A model generated the notes under the pieces. That model was not told the origin of the DNA. It saw only the letters and a list, made by a program, of their open reading frames with translations, and did not search any database. The position numbers and the translations under genes are program-made. Source: Caballeronia sp. LZ062 (lineage in GTDB: Bacteria > Pseudomonadota > Gammaproteobacteria > Burkholderiales > Burkholderiaceae). From it: a stretch of DNA of 64,000 nt. Of the stretch, positions 19,448 through 29,330 are shown piece after piece. Position 1 is the first letter of the stretch. Every line of letters starts with the position of its first letter. Location of the stretch: NCBI RefSeq assembly GCF_031450785.1, contig NZ_JARTWB010000002.1:620001-684000 (forward strand). Reading direction: 5' to 3'.

Positions 19448-19968
19448 TGGCCATCGCGCACCGCATCTTTCGTTTGGTCAGCATGCTGTGGGTCGGTAGC
19501 CTGCTGACGCTCGGCCTCGTCGCCACGCCCGTTCTTTTTTCGATGCTGGACTCCGCCGTGGCCGGATCGGTTGCAGCGCAGTACTTTAGGATCGAAGCGT
19601 ACGTTGGCGTCGTCAGCGCGCTGGTTCTGATTCTGATCGGCAATCGCTTCGTGAAAAGCGGCATCGCGGACTATAAGCGCGTGCGGTGGATCGTCGCGGT
19701 TATGTTGGTGTGCGTGCTGGCCGGCTACTTCGCGTTGCAGCCGTTCATGAGTTCGCTGCGCATGGCAGCGCAGGAAGCAGGCACCGATCTCGCCAGTTCG
19801 CCGTATGCGCGGCAGTTCGGCATTCTGCACGGCGTATCGAGCGCCATCTATCTGATCGAATGTCTCTTCGGTATCGCGCTCGTGTGGCGCTTGCCGGGCA
19901 GTGCGCCTGCCGCCATCGTGCCGAAGAACAAGTCGGCGAAGATGGCGGCCAAGCGGGCGCGAAGCTAA
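19447..19968 (+). CDS. DUF4149 membrane protein
   Basis: A 173-aa inner-membrane protein with about four helices (MLWVGSLLTLGLVATPVLF, VGVVSALVLILIG, IVAVMLVCVLAGYFAL, LHGVSSAIYLIECLFGIALVW) and a short Lys/Arg-rich tail. The layout and the pattern LWVGSLLTLGLVATPVLF fit DUF4149, a family of unknown function. It overlaps greA by one base and is therefore translationally coupled to it. Confidence 0.8.
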   Translation: MAIAHRIFRLVSMLWVGSLLTLGLVATPVLFSMLDSAVAGSVAAQYFRIEAYVGVVSALVLILIGNRFVKSGIADYKRVRWIVAVMLVCVLAGYFALQPFMSSLRMAAQEAGTDLASSPYARQFGILHGVSSAIYLIECLFGIALVWRLPGSAPAAIVPKNKSAKMAAKRARS

Positions 19969-19987
19969 TTCGAGCTGTGGTCACATG

Positions 19988-20009
19988 CGGCGCGAACGTT
20001 CTCGCGCCG
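19988..20009. terminator. Weak convergent hairpin
   Basis: An 8-bp GC stem (19988-19995 with 20002-20009) and a 6-nt loop lie between the convergent DUF4149 and yhbY genes. No T-tract follows on either strand. Confidence 0.35.
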
Positions 20010-20015
20010 TCCCGC

Positions 20016-20555
20016 TTACTTTGCGGCCTGATGCTGACGCTTGGAGCTCGTCTGACGCTTCTTCGCGCGCTTCACGTTGCCGCCGGCGGTCACGCGCTCG
20101 TTACCGAGCACCTTGAGCGTCTGCTTCTTGGGCTTTTTGAACGCAGGCGCGTCGCGGGAAATTTTCACGGCCTTGACGATGCGCGGCGCGCGGCCCTTTG
20201 CCGGCCGCTCGACGGCTTCGGCGGCGCTCGGCGGCATGGTGCTGCGTGTGCGCGTGTTGCGGCTCTTGGCCGGCGCGGCGCCTTCCGGCCGCCAGATGAC
20301 GAGCAGCTTGCCGATATGCTGGATCGGCGCTGCATTCAGGCGGTCGCAGATTTCGTCGTAAATGGCGATGCGCGCCTCGCGGTCGTCGCCGAACACGCGA
20401 ATCTTGATGAGCTGGTGCGCTTCGAGGTGCACGCCGATTTCATTTAGCACGGCATCCGTCAAACCCTCCGCGCCGACGAGCACGACGGGCTTGAGCGCAT
20501 GGGCCTGGGAGCGCAGGTCGGAGCGTTGGGCGGGAGAGAGTTCGAGAGCTGGCAT
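20016..20555 (-). CDS. yhbY: YhbY-type CRM-domain RNA-binding protein with extended basic tail
   Basis: The N-terminal ~95 residues form a CRM domain (LSPAQRSDLRSQAHALKPVVLVGAEGLTDAVLNEI, IKIRVFGDDREARIA, IGKLLVIWRP), the fold of E. coli YhbY, which associates with pre-50S ribosomes. The protein is 179 aa against about 97 in E. coli; the extra ~80 residues are low-complexity and strongly basic (PRIVKAVKISR, FKKPKKQTLK, KRAKKRQTSSKRQHQ), suggesting added RNA contacts. It is divergent from rlmE, an rRNA-modifying gene, which fits a ribosome-assembly role. Confidence 0.9.
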   Translation of the reverse strand: MPALELSPAQRSDLRSQAHALKPVVLVGAEGLTDAVLNEIGVHLEAHQLIKIRVFGDDREARIAIYDEICDRLNAAPIQHIGKLLVIWRPEGAAPAKSRNTRTRSTMPPSAAEAVERPAKGRAPRIVKAVKISRDAPAFKKPKKQTLKVLGNERVTAGGNVKRAKKRQTSSKRQHQAAK

Positions 20556-20878
20556 GGGAGATTGGGGAGTCGACTAAAATAGGGCGGCGCGGCCGTTACG
20601 GCATGGCGACACGCGGAGTGCGGCGAAGCAGGCGACGCGGCAGGGCCGGTCAGTTTTGACCGCCGCCAAAAACAAAATAGGCCGGAGACGCGATTGCCGG
20701 GCGCATTCGAGCACCCGCGGAAACGTTCCGGCCGACAAGACGCGTATTATCCGCTAAAAGCGCCGCATGTTGCAGCAAGATTGCGCGCACGCAACTCATC
20801 GATCACGCATCGGCGCGCACTGCTCGCGTCGCCGAAACACTTACCACGCCGCGAAAGAGCGGCATGAGTTCAGTTTGA
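20556..20878. other. Divergent promoter region, yhbY/rlmE
   Basis: About 320 bases with no supported gene. It must hold the promoters for yhbY (leftwards) and the rlmE-ftsH side (rightwards). No consensus -35/-10 pair stands out. Confidence 0.5.
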
Positions 20879-21553
20879 ATGGCAAAGAATCGCTTCAATC
20901 ATTCGTGGTTGCATGACCACATCAACGATCCGTACGTGAAAATGGCGCAGCGCGAGGGCTATCGCGCCCGCGCGGCGTACAAGCTCAAAGAGATCGACGA
21001 GCAGGACAAGCTCATCAAGCCGGGGCAGGTCATCGTCGATTTGGGCTCGACGCCCGGAAGCTGGAGCCAGTATGCGCGCAACAAGCTCGCGCAGGGTTCG
21101 AAGCGCGACGCGCAGCGCGAGGGCGGCATCGACGGCACGATCATCGCGCTCGATATCCTGCCGATGGAGCCGATCGCGGACGTGACTTTCATTCAGGGGG
21201 ACTTCCGCGAGGACTCCGTGCTCGCGCAACTGGACGAAATCGTCGGTGAGCGACAAGTGGACCTTGTAATCTCCGACATGGCCCCCAACCTCTCCGGAGT
21301 AGCAAGTGCGGATGCGGCGCGGATCGAGCATCTTTGCGACCTGGCGCTGGAATTCGCGCAAAACCACCTGAAACCGGAGGGTGCGCTGCTAGTCAAATGT
21401 TTTCACGGCAGCGGTTACAGCCAGATCGTCGAGAAGTTCAAGCACCAGTTCAAAGTGGTGGCGCCGCGCAAGCCCAAGGCGTCTCGGGACAAATCGTCCG
21501 AGACTTTCATCCTCGGGCGGCGGCTTAAAAATCCAGCCGCAGGAACCGCTTAA
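20879..21553 (+). CDS. rlmE: 23S rRNA (uridine-2'-O-)-methyltransferase RlmE
   Basis: Methylates the 2'-O of U2552 in the 23S rRNA A-loop, a late 50S assembly step. The 224-aa Rossmann methyltransferase has the SAM motif [14 protein letters not shown] (GxxPGxW type) and the catalytic K-D-K-E tetrad: Lys35 (AYKLKEID), Asp in [10 protein letters not shown], Lys in LLVKCFHG and Glu in SSETFILG. Upstream of ftsH, as in E. coli rlmE-ftsH-folP-glmM. Confidence 0.96.
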   Translation: MAKNRFNHSWLHDHINDPYVKMAQREGYRARAAYKLKEIDEQDKLIKPGQVIVDLGSTPGSWSQYARNKLAQGSKRDAQREGGIDGTIIALDILPMEPIADVTFIQGDFREDSVLAQLDEIVGERQVDLVISDMAPNLSGVASADAARIEHLCDLALEFAQNHLKPEGALLVKCFHGSGYSQIVEKFKHQFKVVAPRKPKASRDKSSETFILGRRLKNPAAGTA

Positions 21554-21726
21554 ACGGTATCGGCGAAAATCGGCGATATTTTCGCGGATTATGCCGAAAA
21601 AAGACCATCTCACGCTATTTAGGCGGTAGTGAAACCTTATGGCAGGGGTTAGCGGTCTGGATTAGAATGCTTTGGTGGCGTCGCAAGGTTTATGTTGGCG
21701 CCCGTCAATGAGTGAGGAGTGGTGCT

Positions 21727-23613
21727 TTGAACAACAATATGTTCTCTAAAGCGGCAGTGTGGCTCGTGATCGCACTGGTGCTGTTTACGGTGTTCAAGCA
21801 GTTCGATAAGCCCCGCGTCCAGGAAGGCGTGTCGTATTCGCAGTTCATGGACGACGCGAAGAACGGCAAGGTCAAGAACGTCACGGTTCAGGGGCGCAAT
21901 CTCACGGTCACTCCGTCGGACGGCCAGAAGTACCAGATCGTGTCGCCCGGCGACATCTGGATGGTCGGCGATCTAATGAAATACGGCGTTCAGGTCAGCG
22001 GCAAGGCTGACGATGAACCGAATGCGCTCGTCTCCGCGCTGTACTACCTGGGACCGACGATCCTGATCATCGGCTTCTGGTTCTACATGATGCGGCAGAT
22101 GCAAGGAGGCGGCAAAGGCGGGGCGTTCTCGTTCGGCAAGTCGCGAGCGCGGCTGATCGACGAAAACAACAACGCGATCAACTTCACGGACGTGGCCGGC
22201 TGCGACGAAGCGAAGGAAGAAGTGTCGGAGTTGGTGGACTTCCTGCGCGATCCGCAGAAGTTCCAGAAGCTCGGTGGACGCATTCCGCGCGGCGTGCTGC
22301 TGGTCGGCCCTCCGGGTACCGGTAAGACGCTTTTGGCGCGCGCCATCGCCGGTGAAGCAAAGGTACCGTTTTTCAGCATCTCGGGTTCGGACTTCGTGGA
22401 AATGTTCGTCGGCGTGGGCGCGGCCCGCGTGCGGGACATGTTCGAGCAAGCCAAGAAGCATGCGCCGTGTATCGTGTTCATCGACGAAATCGACGCGGTC
22501 GGCCGTCATCGCGGCGCCGGCATGGGCGGCGGCAACGACGAACGCGAGCAGACGCTGAACCAGATGCTCGTCGAGATGGACGGCTTCGAAGCGAATTCCG
22601 GCGTGATCGTGATCGCCGCGACGAACCGTTCGGACGTGCTCGACAAGGCGCTGCTTCGTCCGGGCCGTTTCGACCGCCAGGTGTACGTCGGTCTGCCGGA
22701 TATCCGTGGTCGCGAACACATCATGAAGGTGCATCTGCGCAAGGTGCCGATTGCGAACGACGTCGACGCTTCGGTTATCGCGCGCGGTACGCCGGGCTTC
22801 TCGGGTGCAGACCTCGCGAACCTCGTGAACGAGGCTGCGCTCTTTGCGGCGCGCCGTGGCAAGCGAATCGTCGAAATGCAGGACTTCGAAGACGCGAAGG
22901 ACAAGATCTTCATGGGTCCGGAGCGCAAGTCGGCCGTCATGCGCGAAGAGGAACGCCGCAACACGGCGTACCACGAGTCGGGCCACGCGGTCGTTGCCAA
23001 GCTGTTGCCGCACGCGGATCCGGTTCACAAGGTCACGATCATGCCGCGCGGTTGGGCGCTGGGCGTCACGTGGCAGTTGCCCGAGCATGACCGCGTGAAT
23101 CTGTATCGCGACAAGATGCTGGAAGAAATCGCGATCCTGTTCGGCGGCCGTGCGGCGGAAGAAGTGTTCCTGAACTCGATGTCGACCGGTGCTTCGAACG
23201 ACTTCGAGCGCGCGACGAAGATGGCGCGTGACATGGTGACGCGTTACGGCATGTCGGACGTGCTCGGCACGATGGTCTACGTCGACACGGAACCCGACGG
23301 CATGTTCGGCAAGCTCGCGTCCAAGACGGTTTCGGAAGCGACGCTGCAAAAGGTCGATGCGGAAATCCGCCGCATCCTCGACGAGCAGTACGCACTCGCG
23401 CGCAAGCTGCTCGAAGACAACCGCGAGAAGGTCGAAGCCATGACGAAGGCGCTGCTCGAATGGGAGACCATCGACGCAGACCAGATCAGCGACATCATGG
23501 CCGGCCGTCCGCCGCGTCCGCCGAAAAACATGCCGCCGCCGTCGGGCGACTCGCCTTCGAGCGGCAACAGCGGCACAGAAGTAAAGCCGGGCAGCGCAAC
23601 CGCGCCGGCCTAA
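21727..23613 (+). CDS. ftsH: ATP-dependent zinc metalloprotease FtsH
   Basis: Hexameric inner-membrane AAA+ protease that degrades misfolded membrane proteins and regulators such as sigma-32 and LpxC. The 628-aa protein has two N-terminal membrane helices ([15 protein letters not shown] and the segment ending IIGFWFYMM), Walker A GPPGTGKT near 195, Walker [12 protein letters not shown], second-region-of-homology [20 protein letters not shown], and the zinc motif HESGH near 416. The start is the TTG at 21727 (MNNNMFSK), 7 bases after a GAGGAG SD at 21714-21719. The C-terminal Pro/Ser/Gly tail is low-complexity, as usual. Confidence 0.96.
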   Translation: MNNNMFSKAAVWLVIALVLFTVFKQFDKPRVQEGVSYSQFMDDAKNGKVKNVTVQGRNLTVTPSDGQKYQIVSPGDIWMVGDLMKYGVQVSGKADDEPNALVSALYYLGPTILIIGFWFYMMRQMQGGGKGGAFSFGKSRARLIDENNNAINFTDVAGCDEAKEEVSELVDFLRDPQKFQKLGGRIPRGVLLVGPPGTGKTLLARAIAGEAKVPFFSISGSDFVEMFVGVGAARVRDMFEQAKKHAPCIVFIDEIDAVGRHRGAGMGGGNDEREQTLNQMLVEMDGFEANSGVIVIAATNRSDVLDKALLRPGRFDRQVYVGLPDIRGREHIMKVHLRKVPIANDVDASVIARGTPGFSGADLANLVNEAALFAARRGKRIVEMQDFEDAKDKIFMGPERKSAVMREEERRNTAYHESGHAVVAKLLPHADPVHKVTIMPRGWALGVTWQLPEHDRVNLYRDKMLEEIAILFGGRAAEEVFLNSMSTGASNDFERATKMARDMVTRYGMSDVLGTMVYVDTEPDGMFGKLASKTVSEATLQKVDAEIRRILDEQYALARKLLEDNREKVEAMTKALLEWETIDADQISDIMAGRPPRPPKNMPPPSGDSPSSGNSGTEVKPGSATAPA

Positions 23614-23631
23614 GCTTCCGGAGTCGTACCA

Positions 23632-23668
23632 TGGGCCGGCGTGCACTGCACGCCGGCCCATTTTCTTT
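23632..23668 (+). terminator. Rho-independent terminator after ftsH
   Basis: A near-perfect 14-bp palindrome (23632-23645 with 23647-23660) runs into TTTTCTTT. folP begins 50 bases later, so folP-glmM expression needs readthrough or a promoter here. Confidence 0.8.
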
Positions 23669-23719
23669 CTGGCCAGCGTTAAGTTCGCGAGCGCCGGTCA
23701 CTGCCTCTCGCTGATTGTC

Positions 23720-24604
23720 TTGACCACACCGACCTTTTCTCCCGCCTTGGCCGAGCCGCTGCAATGCGGCCGCTTCACGCTGACGTTCGAACGGCCGCTC
23801 GTCATGGGCATCTTGAACGTCACGCCCGATTCCTTCTCCGATGGCGGCCGTTTCCTTTCCCGCGACGCCGCGCTCGCGCGCGCCGAGCAGATGCTTGCCG
23901 ATGGCGCCGATATGATCGACATCGGCGGGGAATCGACGCGCCCGGGCGCGCCGCCCGTGCCGCTCGACGAAGAATTGCAACGCGTCGTCCCGATCGTCGA
24001 AGCGTTGCGCGGCGTGCAGGTGCCGCTTTCGGTCGATACGTACAAGCCCGCCGTGATGCGCGCCGTGCTCGAAGCCGGCGCGGACATGATCAACGACATT
24101 TGGGGTTTCCGTCAGGATGGCGCGCTCGACGCCGTGAAGGACAGCCACTGCGGTCTATGCGTGATGCACATGCTCGGCGAGCCGCGCACGATGCAACTGC
24201 ACGAACCGATCTACGAAGATGTCGTCGCCTCCGTGCGAGAATTCTTCGCGGACCGGCTCGCCGCGCTGACGGCAGCGGGCATCGCGGCCAATCGCGTCAC
24301 ATTCGATCCCGGCTACGGTTTCGGCAAGACGGTCGGGCATAATTACACACTGCTTGCTGAACTCGCGGCAACGCTGCCGGCCGGCACGCATCGGGCGCTT
24401 CTGGCCGGCATGTCGCGCAAGTCGATGCTCGGCGCCGTCACCGGCCGTGGCGCGGGCGAACGCGTCTTTGCGAGCATCGCGGCGGCGGTGTGCGCGGCGG
24501 AACGCGGCGCAGCCATCGTTCGTGTACACGACGTCGCCGAAACCGTCGATGCACTGAAAGTTTGGCAAGCCACGAAGCAGGCGGCGCGTCACGCGCATAT
24601 TTGA
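23720..24604 (+). CDS. folP: Dihydropteroate synthase
   Basis: Condenses 6-hydroxymethyl-dihydropterin pyrophosphate with p-aminobenzoate in folate synthesis; the sulfonamide target. The 294-aa TIM barrel has MGILNVTPDSFSDGGR, MIDIGGESTRPGA, INDIWGF and the C-terminal IVRVHDVAETVDALK. The best start is TTG at 23720, since no ATG or GTG gives a complete N-terminus; there is no strong SD, so translation may be weak. Sits in the conserved ftsH-folP-glmM order. Confidence 0.93.
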   Translation: MTTPTFSPALAEPLQCGRFTLTFERPLVMGILNVTPDSFSDGGRFLSRDAALARAEQMLADGADMIDIGGESTRPGAPPVPLDEELQRVVPIVEALRGVQVPLSVDTYKPAVMRAVLEAGADMINDIWGFRQDGALDAVKDSHCGLCVMHMLGEPRTMQLHEPIYEDVVASVREFFADRLAALTAAGIAANRVTFDPGYGFGKTVGHNYTLLAELAATLPAGTHRALLAGMSRKSMLGAVTGRGAGERVFASIAAAVCAAERGAAIVRVHDVAETVDALKVWQATKQAARHAHI

Positions 24605-24713
24605 CGCGGGCTCGCGTCGGTAGCACTGCGGCGAAGGCGCTCGCGCTCGCAGCTCACCAACGAAAACGCGGATCAGAACAGGCGCCGAAATCCGCGAGGA
24701 GGGTCAAGCAACA

Positions 24714-26072
24714 ATGGCAAGACGATATTTCGGAACCGACGGCATTCGCGGGCGCGTGGGCGCGGCCCCGATCACGCCGGACTTCGTGCTCAGGCTCGGT
24801 TATGCAGCCGGCAAGGTGCTTGCGGGCGGCGACCGTTCGCCGCAAAAGGGCAATCGCCCGACGGTGCTCATCGGCAAGGACACCCGCGTGTCGGGCTACA
24901 TGCTCGAAGCGGCGCTGGAGTCGGGCTTCTCGGCCGCGGGCGTCGACGTGATGCTCGCCGGCCCGATGCCCACGCCCGGCGTCGCCTATCTGACGCGCGC
25001 GCTGCGGTTGTCCGCGGGCGTGGTCATCAGCGCATCGCACAATCCGTACGACGACAACGGCATCAAATTTTTCTCCGCCGACGGCAACAAGCTGCCCGAC
25101 GACGTCGAACATCAGATCGAAGCGCAGCTCGAGCAGCCGATGGAATGCGCTCCGTCCGAGCGGCTCGGCAAGGCGCGGCGTCTCGACGACGCGGGCGGCC
25201 GGTACATCGAATTCTGCAAAAGCACCTTTCCCGCGAGCTTCGACCTGCGTGGTCTGAAGCTGGTAGTCGATTGCGCGCATGGCGCTGCGTATGACGTCGC
25301 GCCGCACGTGTTCCACGAGCTGGGCGCCGAAGTGGTGTCCATCGGCGTGTCGCCGAACGGCTTCAATATCAACGACGGCGTGGGCGCGACCGCGCCCGAT
25401 GCGCTCGTGCACGCGGTCAAGGAACATGGCGCGGATATCGGCATCGCGCTCGATGGCGACGCGGACCGGCTGCAGATAGTCGATTCGACCGGGCGTCTCT
25501 ACAACGGCGACGAGTTGCTGTACGTGCTCGTGAAGGACCGCATCGCGACGGACGGCAAGGTGGAAGGCGCGGTCGGCACGCTGATGACGAACATGGCGGT
25601 CGAAGTCGCGCTGAAGGAAGCGGGCGTGCAGTTCGTCCGCGCCGCGGTCGGCGACCGCTACGTGCTCGAAAAGCTGCGCGAGCGCGGCTGGCAGCTCGGC
25701 GCGGAAGGCTCGGGCCACATTCTGTCGCTGGACCGCCACTCCACGGGCGATGGCATTGTCTCGGCGCTCCTCGTGCTCGCGGCGCTCAAGCGCAGCGGCA
25801 AGACCCTCGCCGAATTGCTCGACGGCGTAAGCCTGTTCCCGCAGAAGCTGATCAACGTCCGCATGAAAGCGGGCGCGGACTGGAAGAGCAGCGAGGCCAT
25901 TCGCCGCGCCGTCGAGCAAGCCGAGCATTCCCTCGAATCGCGCGGCCGGGTGTTGATTCGTGCGTCGGGAACCGAGCCGGTTCTGCGTGTGATGGTCGAA
26001 GCCGCCGCGCAAGCCGACGCCGTTCGCCACGCGGAAACGATTGCACAGGTCGTGAAGGACGTCACTTCGTAG
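24714..26072 (+). CDS. glmM: Phosphoglucosamine mutase
   Basis: Converts glucosamine-6-phosphate to glucosamine-1-phosphate for UDP-GlcNAc, feeding peptidoglycan and LPS. The 452-aa alpha-D-phosphohexomutase has FGTDGIRG at the N-terminus, the active-site phosphoserine loop SASHNP (Ser108), the Mg-binding DGDADR and the C-terminal phosphate loop [12 protein letters not shown]. It starts at an ATG preceded by an SD-like GAGGAGGG about 13 bases upstream and ends before a clear terminator. Confidence 0.96.
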   Translation: MARRYFGTDGIRGRVGAAPITPDFVLRLGYAAGKVLAGGDRSPQKGNRPTVLIGKDTRVSGYMLEAALESGFSAAGVDVMLAGPMPTPGVAYLTRALRLSAGVVISASHNPYDDNGIKFFSADGNKLPDDVEHQIEAQLEQPMECAPSERLGKARRLDDAGGRYIEFCKSTFPASFDLRGLKLVVDCAHGAAYDVAPHVFHELGAEVVSIGVSPNGFNINDGVGATAPDALVHAVKEHGADIGIALDGDADRLQIVDSTGRLYNGDELLYVLVKDRIATDGKVEGAVGTLMTNMAVEVALKEAGVQFVRAAVGDRYVLEKLRERGWQLGAEGSGHILSLDRHSTGDGIVSALLVLAALKRSGKTLAELLDGVSLFPQKLINVRMKAGADWKSSEAIRRAVEQAEHSLESRGRVLIRASGTEPVLRVMVEAAAQADAVRHAETIAQVVKDVTS

Positions 26073-26100
26073 GCGTTCACTGAAAAACGCGCGTTTCGCT

Positions 26101-26126
26101 AAAAGCGGGCTTCGGCCCGCTTTTTT
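26101..26126 (+). terminator. Rho-independent terminator of glmM
   Basis: A 10-bp stem (26101-26110 with 26115-26124) with a TTCG tetraloop and T6. It isolates the folP-glmM unit from the Pho-controlled pst operon. Confidence 0.9.
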
Positions 26127-26173
26127 GTTGCCTGCTCGCAGCCTGACGAATGAACCTTCGTTCGACTTTCCAT

Positions 26174-26239
26174 CTGTAAGTGCGTTGTCACGCGGCCTTC
26201 ACGGAGAGTCATATTACTGTCACAGAGACTGCCTATATT
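26174..26239 (+). promoter_or_regulatory. Tandem Pho-box array and -10 of the pst operon
   Basis: Five PhoB half-site-like heptamers follow one another at 10-11-base steps: CTGTAAG (26174), TTGTCAC (26185), CCTTCAC (26196), GAGTCAT (26206) and CTGTCAC (26217). The last two form a near-consensus Pho box. A TATATT -10 follows at 26234-26239, 10 bases after the last half-site, the spacing expected when PhoB replaces the -35 contact. This predicts strong induction of pstSCAB-phoUBR under phosphate limitation. Confidence 0.8.
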
Positions 26240-26278
26240 TCGCGTGTCGTCCCACACGCTATTTACCCTGGAGGTCTC

Positions 26279-27310
26279 ATGAAATTGATGCACACCGCGC
26301 TCGCTGGCGTAATTGGCGCAATGCTGGCCATCTCTGCGCAAGCGGCCGATATCACCGGCGCGGGCAGTACCTTCGCAGCTCCGATCTATACCAAATGGGC
26401 AGATGCCTATCAAAAAAGCGGCGGCGGCAAGGTCAACTATCAGGGCATCGGCTCGTCGGGTGGCATCAAGCAGATCATCGCGAAGACCGTCGATTTCGCG
26501 GGCTCCGACGCTCCGCTGAAAGATGACGACCTCGCGAAAGACGGTCTCTTCCAGTTTCCGACGGTCGTCGGCGGCGTGGTGCCGGTCATCAATGTCCCGG
26601 GCGTGAAGGCAGGCGAACTGACGCTGTCGGGCCAGGTGCTCGGCGACATCTATCTCGGCAAGATCAAGAAGTGGAACGACCCGGCTATCGCCGCGCTGAA
26701 TCCGAAGGCGAAGCTGCCGGATACGGATATCGCCGTGGTGCGCCGCGCGGACGGTTCGGGCACGAGCTTCATCTGGACGAACTATCTGTCGAAGGTCAAC
26801 GCCGACTGGAAGTCGAAGGTGGGCGAGGGTTCGACGGTCAACTGGCCGACGGGCACAGGCGGCAAGGGCAACGACGGCGTCGCGGCATTCGTGCAGCGTC
26901 TGCCGGGCGCCATCGGCTACGTGGAGTGGGCCTACGCGAAGCAGAACCACATGACCTACGTCGGCATGAAGAATTCGGCGGGTACGGTCGTGGAGCCGAA
27001 GACGGACACGTTCAAGGCCGCGGCTGCGGGCGCGGACTGGTCGAAGTCGTTCTATCAGATCCTGACGAACGAGCCGGGTAAGGACGCATGGCCGATCGTC
27101 GGCGCGACTTTCGTGCTCCTGCATTCGACGCAGGACAAGGCGGCGCAAGGCACCGAAACGCTGAAGTTCTTCGACTGGGCGTTCAAGAACGGCGGCCAGG
27201 CTGCGAACGATCTCGACTACATCTCGCTTCCGGAGTCGGTCGTGTCGGAAATCCGCACGCAGTGGAAGGCGAAGGTCAAGGACGGTTCGGGTAAGCCGGT
27301 CGCGGAGTAA
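26279..27310 (+). CDS. pstS: Periplasmic phosphate-binding protein
   Basis: High-affinity periplasmic receptor of the Pst phosphate importer. The 343-aa protein has a Sec signal ([23 protein letters not shown]) and the phosphate-binding segments [25 protein letters not shown] and [10 protein letters not shown]. The ATG at 26279 follows a GGAGG SD; an in-frame upstream start would lie within the Pho boxes. First gene of the Pho-controlled operon; a stable hairpin separates it from pstC. Confidence 0.96.
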   Translation: MKLMHTALAGVIGAMLAISAQAADITGAGSTFAAPIYTKWADAYQKSGGGKVNYQGIGSSGGIKQIIAKTVDFAGSDAPLKDDDLAKDGLFQFPTVVGGVVPVINVPGVKAGELTLSGQVLGDIYLGKIKKWNDPAIAALNPKAKLPDTDIAVVRRADGSGTSFIWTNYLSKVNADWKSKVGEGSTVNWPTGTGGKGNDGVAAFVQRLPGAIGYVEWAYAKQNHMTYVGMKNSAGTVVEPKTDTFKAAAAGADWSKSFYQILTNEPGKDAWPIVGATFVLLHSTQDKAAQGTETLKFFDWAFKNGGQAANDLDYISLPESVVSEIRTQWKAKVKDGSGKPVAE

Positions 27311-27389
27311 TGCCGAAGTATCGCAGTCGTATTGTCTGAAACTGTCCTAAGCTGAAGCGGCGGACAGTCAAAGCAGAGCAAGCAAGAAG

Positions 27390-27419
27390 CCGCGCGGCGA
27401 TCGAAAGGTCGCCGCGCGG
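27390..27419 (+). repeat. Intercistronic hairpin, pstS-pstC
   Basis: A 13-bp GC-rich stem (27390-27402 with 27407-27419) with a GAAA tetraloop and no T-tract, 80 bases after pstS and 28 before pstC. It is likely an mRNA-stabilising or partial-termination element that lets the binding protein be made in excess over the permease. Confidence 0.65.
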
Positions 27420-27447
27420 TCTGACACGTAGCGTAACCAAGGCTCCC

Positions 27448-28431
27448 ATGTCGGACATCAACTTAGCGTCGGCACCGCCGGCGGCGCAATCGCAGCGCGC
27501 GCCGAGCCGTATCGGCGACATCGTTTTCGGCGGCATCACGCGGCTTGCGGCCGTGGTGACGCTGCTCCTGCTTGGCGGCATCATCGTCTCGCTCATCGTC
27601 GCGTCGATGCCGACCATCCAGAAGTTCGGTCTCAGCTTTCTCTGGCGCGCGGAGTGGGATCCGCCCAGCGACAGCTTCGGCGCGCTCGTGCCGATCTACG
27701 GCACCATCGCCACTTCGATCATCGCGCTCATCATCGCCGTGCCGGTGAGCTTCGGCATTGCGCTTTTTCTGACGGAACTGTCGCCGACATGGCTGCGCCG
27801 GCCGCTCGGCGTCGCCATCGAACTGCTCGCGGCGATTCCGTCTATCGTGTACGGCATGTGGGGCCTGCTCGTCTTCGCGCCGATCTTCGCGGCGTACTTC
27901 GAGAAGCCGCTCGGTTCGCTGCTCGGCGGCGTGCCGCTTATCGGCGCGTTCTTTCAGGGGCCGCCCATCGGCATCGGCATTCTGTGCGCGGGCGTCATTC
28001 TCGCGATCATGATCATTCCGTATATCGCGTCCGTGATGCGCGACGTCTTCGAAGTCACGCCCGTGCTGCTGAAGGAATCGGCGTACGGCATCGGCTGCAC
28101 CACGTGGGAAGTGATGTGGAAGATCGTGCTGCCGTACACGCGCGCCGGCGTGATCGGCGGCGTCATGCTCGGCCTCGGCCGCGCGCTCGGCGAGACCATG
28201 GCGGTGACCTTCGTGATCGGCAACACCAATCTGCTGGACAACGTGTCGCTCTTTTCGCCGGGCAACAGCATCACGTCCGCGCTCGCGAACGAATTCGCGG
28301 AAGCCAGCCCCGGCCTCCACACTTCCGCGCTGATGGAACTCGGTTTGATTCTCTTCGTCATCACGTTCATCGTGCTCGCGCTGTCGAAGCTGCTCTTGAT
28401 GCGCATGCAACGCGCGGAGGGTGCAAAGTGA
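27448..28431 (+). CDS. pstC: Phosphate ABC transporter permease PstC
   Basis: One of two inner-membrane channel subunits of the Pst importer. The 327-aa protein has about six helices, the first at [17 protein letters not shown], and the permease coupling (EAA) loop [22 protein letters not shown] with [12 protein letters not shown] in the following helix. Overlaps pstA by 4 bases (GTGA). Confidence 0.95.
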   Translation: MSDINLASAPPAAQSQRAPSRIGDIVFGGITRLAAVVTLLLLGGIIVSLIVASMPTIQKFGLSFLWRAEWDPPSDSFGALVPIYGTIATSIIALIIAVPVSFGIALFLTELSPTWLRRPLGVAIELLAAIPSIVYGMWGLLVFAPIFAAYFEKPLGSLLGGVPLIGAFFQGPPIGIGILCAGVILAIMIIPYIASVMRDVFEVTPVLLKESAYGIGCTTWEVMWKIVLPYTRAGVIGGVMLGLGRALGETMAVTFVIGNTNLLDNVSLFSPGNSITSALANEFAEASPGLHTSALMELGLILFVITFIVLALSKLLLMRMQRAEGAK

Positions 28432-29315
28432 GCCGTCCCGCAACGTTCAATCAGGATCACGAGCGCACAGTCGCCACGCGCATGAAGCTGCAGCGCCGCC
28501 GACGCGGCACCAACGCGATCGCGCTGACGCTCTCGCTCGCGGCCATGGCCTTCGGCCTCGTGTGGCTCGTGTGGATTCTCTTCACTACGCTGAAGCTCGG
28601 CGTCTCGGGCCTCTCGGTCGAACTCTTCACGCAGTCGACGCCTCCGCCGAATACCGACGGCGGCGGTCTCGCCAACGCGATCGTCGGCAGCCTCATGCTC
28701 GTCGTGCTCGCAACGTGCATCGGCACGCCGCTCGGTATTCTCGCGGGCGTCTATCTCGCGGAATACGGACAGAAGCGCTGGCTTGCCAGCGTGACGCGCT
28801 TCATCAACGACATTCTGTTGTCCGCGCCCTCCATCGTCGTCGGTCTCTTCGTGTATGCGCTCGTCGTCGCGAAGATGGGGCGCTTTTCGGGCTGGGCCGG
28901 CGTGGTCGCGCTCGGCCTGCTGCAGATTCCCATCGTTATCCGCACGACGGAGAACATGCTCAACCTTGTGCCCAATGCGCTGCGCGAGGCGGCTTTCGCG
29001 CTCGGCACGCCGAAGTGGAAGATGGTGATGTCCATCACGCTGAAGGCGTCGGTGGGCGGCATCGTCACGGGCGTGCTGCTGGCGGTGGCGCGCATTGCAG
29101 GCGAGACCGCGCCGCTGCTGTTCACGGCGCTCTCGAACCAGTTTTTCTCGGTGGACATGAATCAGCCGGTAGCGAACCTGCCGGTCACGATCTACAAGTT
29201 CGCTATGAGCCCGTTCCCGCAGTGGCAAACGCTCGCGTGGGCCGGTGTGTTCCTGATTACGCTCGGCGTGCTGGGTCTGAATATCCTGGCGCGCGCGATT
29301 TTTTCGAAGAAATAA
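28428..29315 (+). CDS. pstA: Phosphate ABC transporter permease PstA
   Basis: Second channel subunit of the Pst importer. The 295-aa protein has about six helices and the EAA loop [21 protein letters not shown], then [24 protein letters not shown]. It starts with GTG overlapping the pstC stop; longer upstream frames are shadows of pstC. Confidence 0.95.
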   Translation: MSRPATFNQDHERTVATRMKLQRRRRGTNAIALTLSLAAMAFGLVWLVWILFTTLKLGVSGLSVELFTQSTPPPNTDGGGLANAIVGSLMLVVLATCIGTPLGILAGVYLAEYGQKRWLASVTRFINDILLSAPSIVVGLFVYALVVAKMGRFSGWAGVVALGLLQIPIVIRTTENMLNLVPNALREAAFALGTPKWKMVMSITLKASVGGIVTGVLLAVARIAGETAPLLFTALSNQFFSVDMNQPVANLPVTIYKFAMSPFPQWQTLAWAGVFLITLGVLGLNILARAIFSKK

Positions 29316-29330
29316 GGGTGGAGTGATTCC

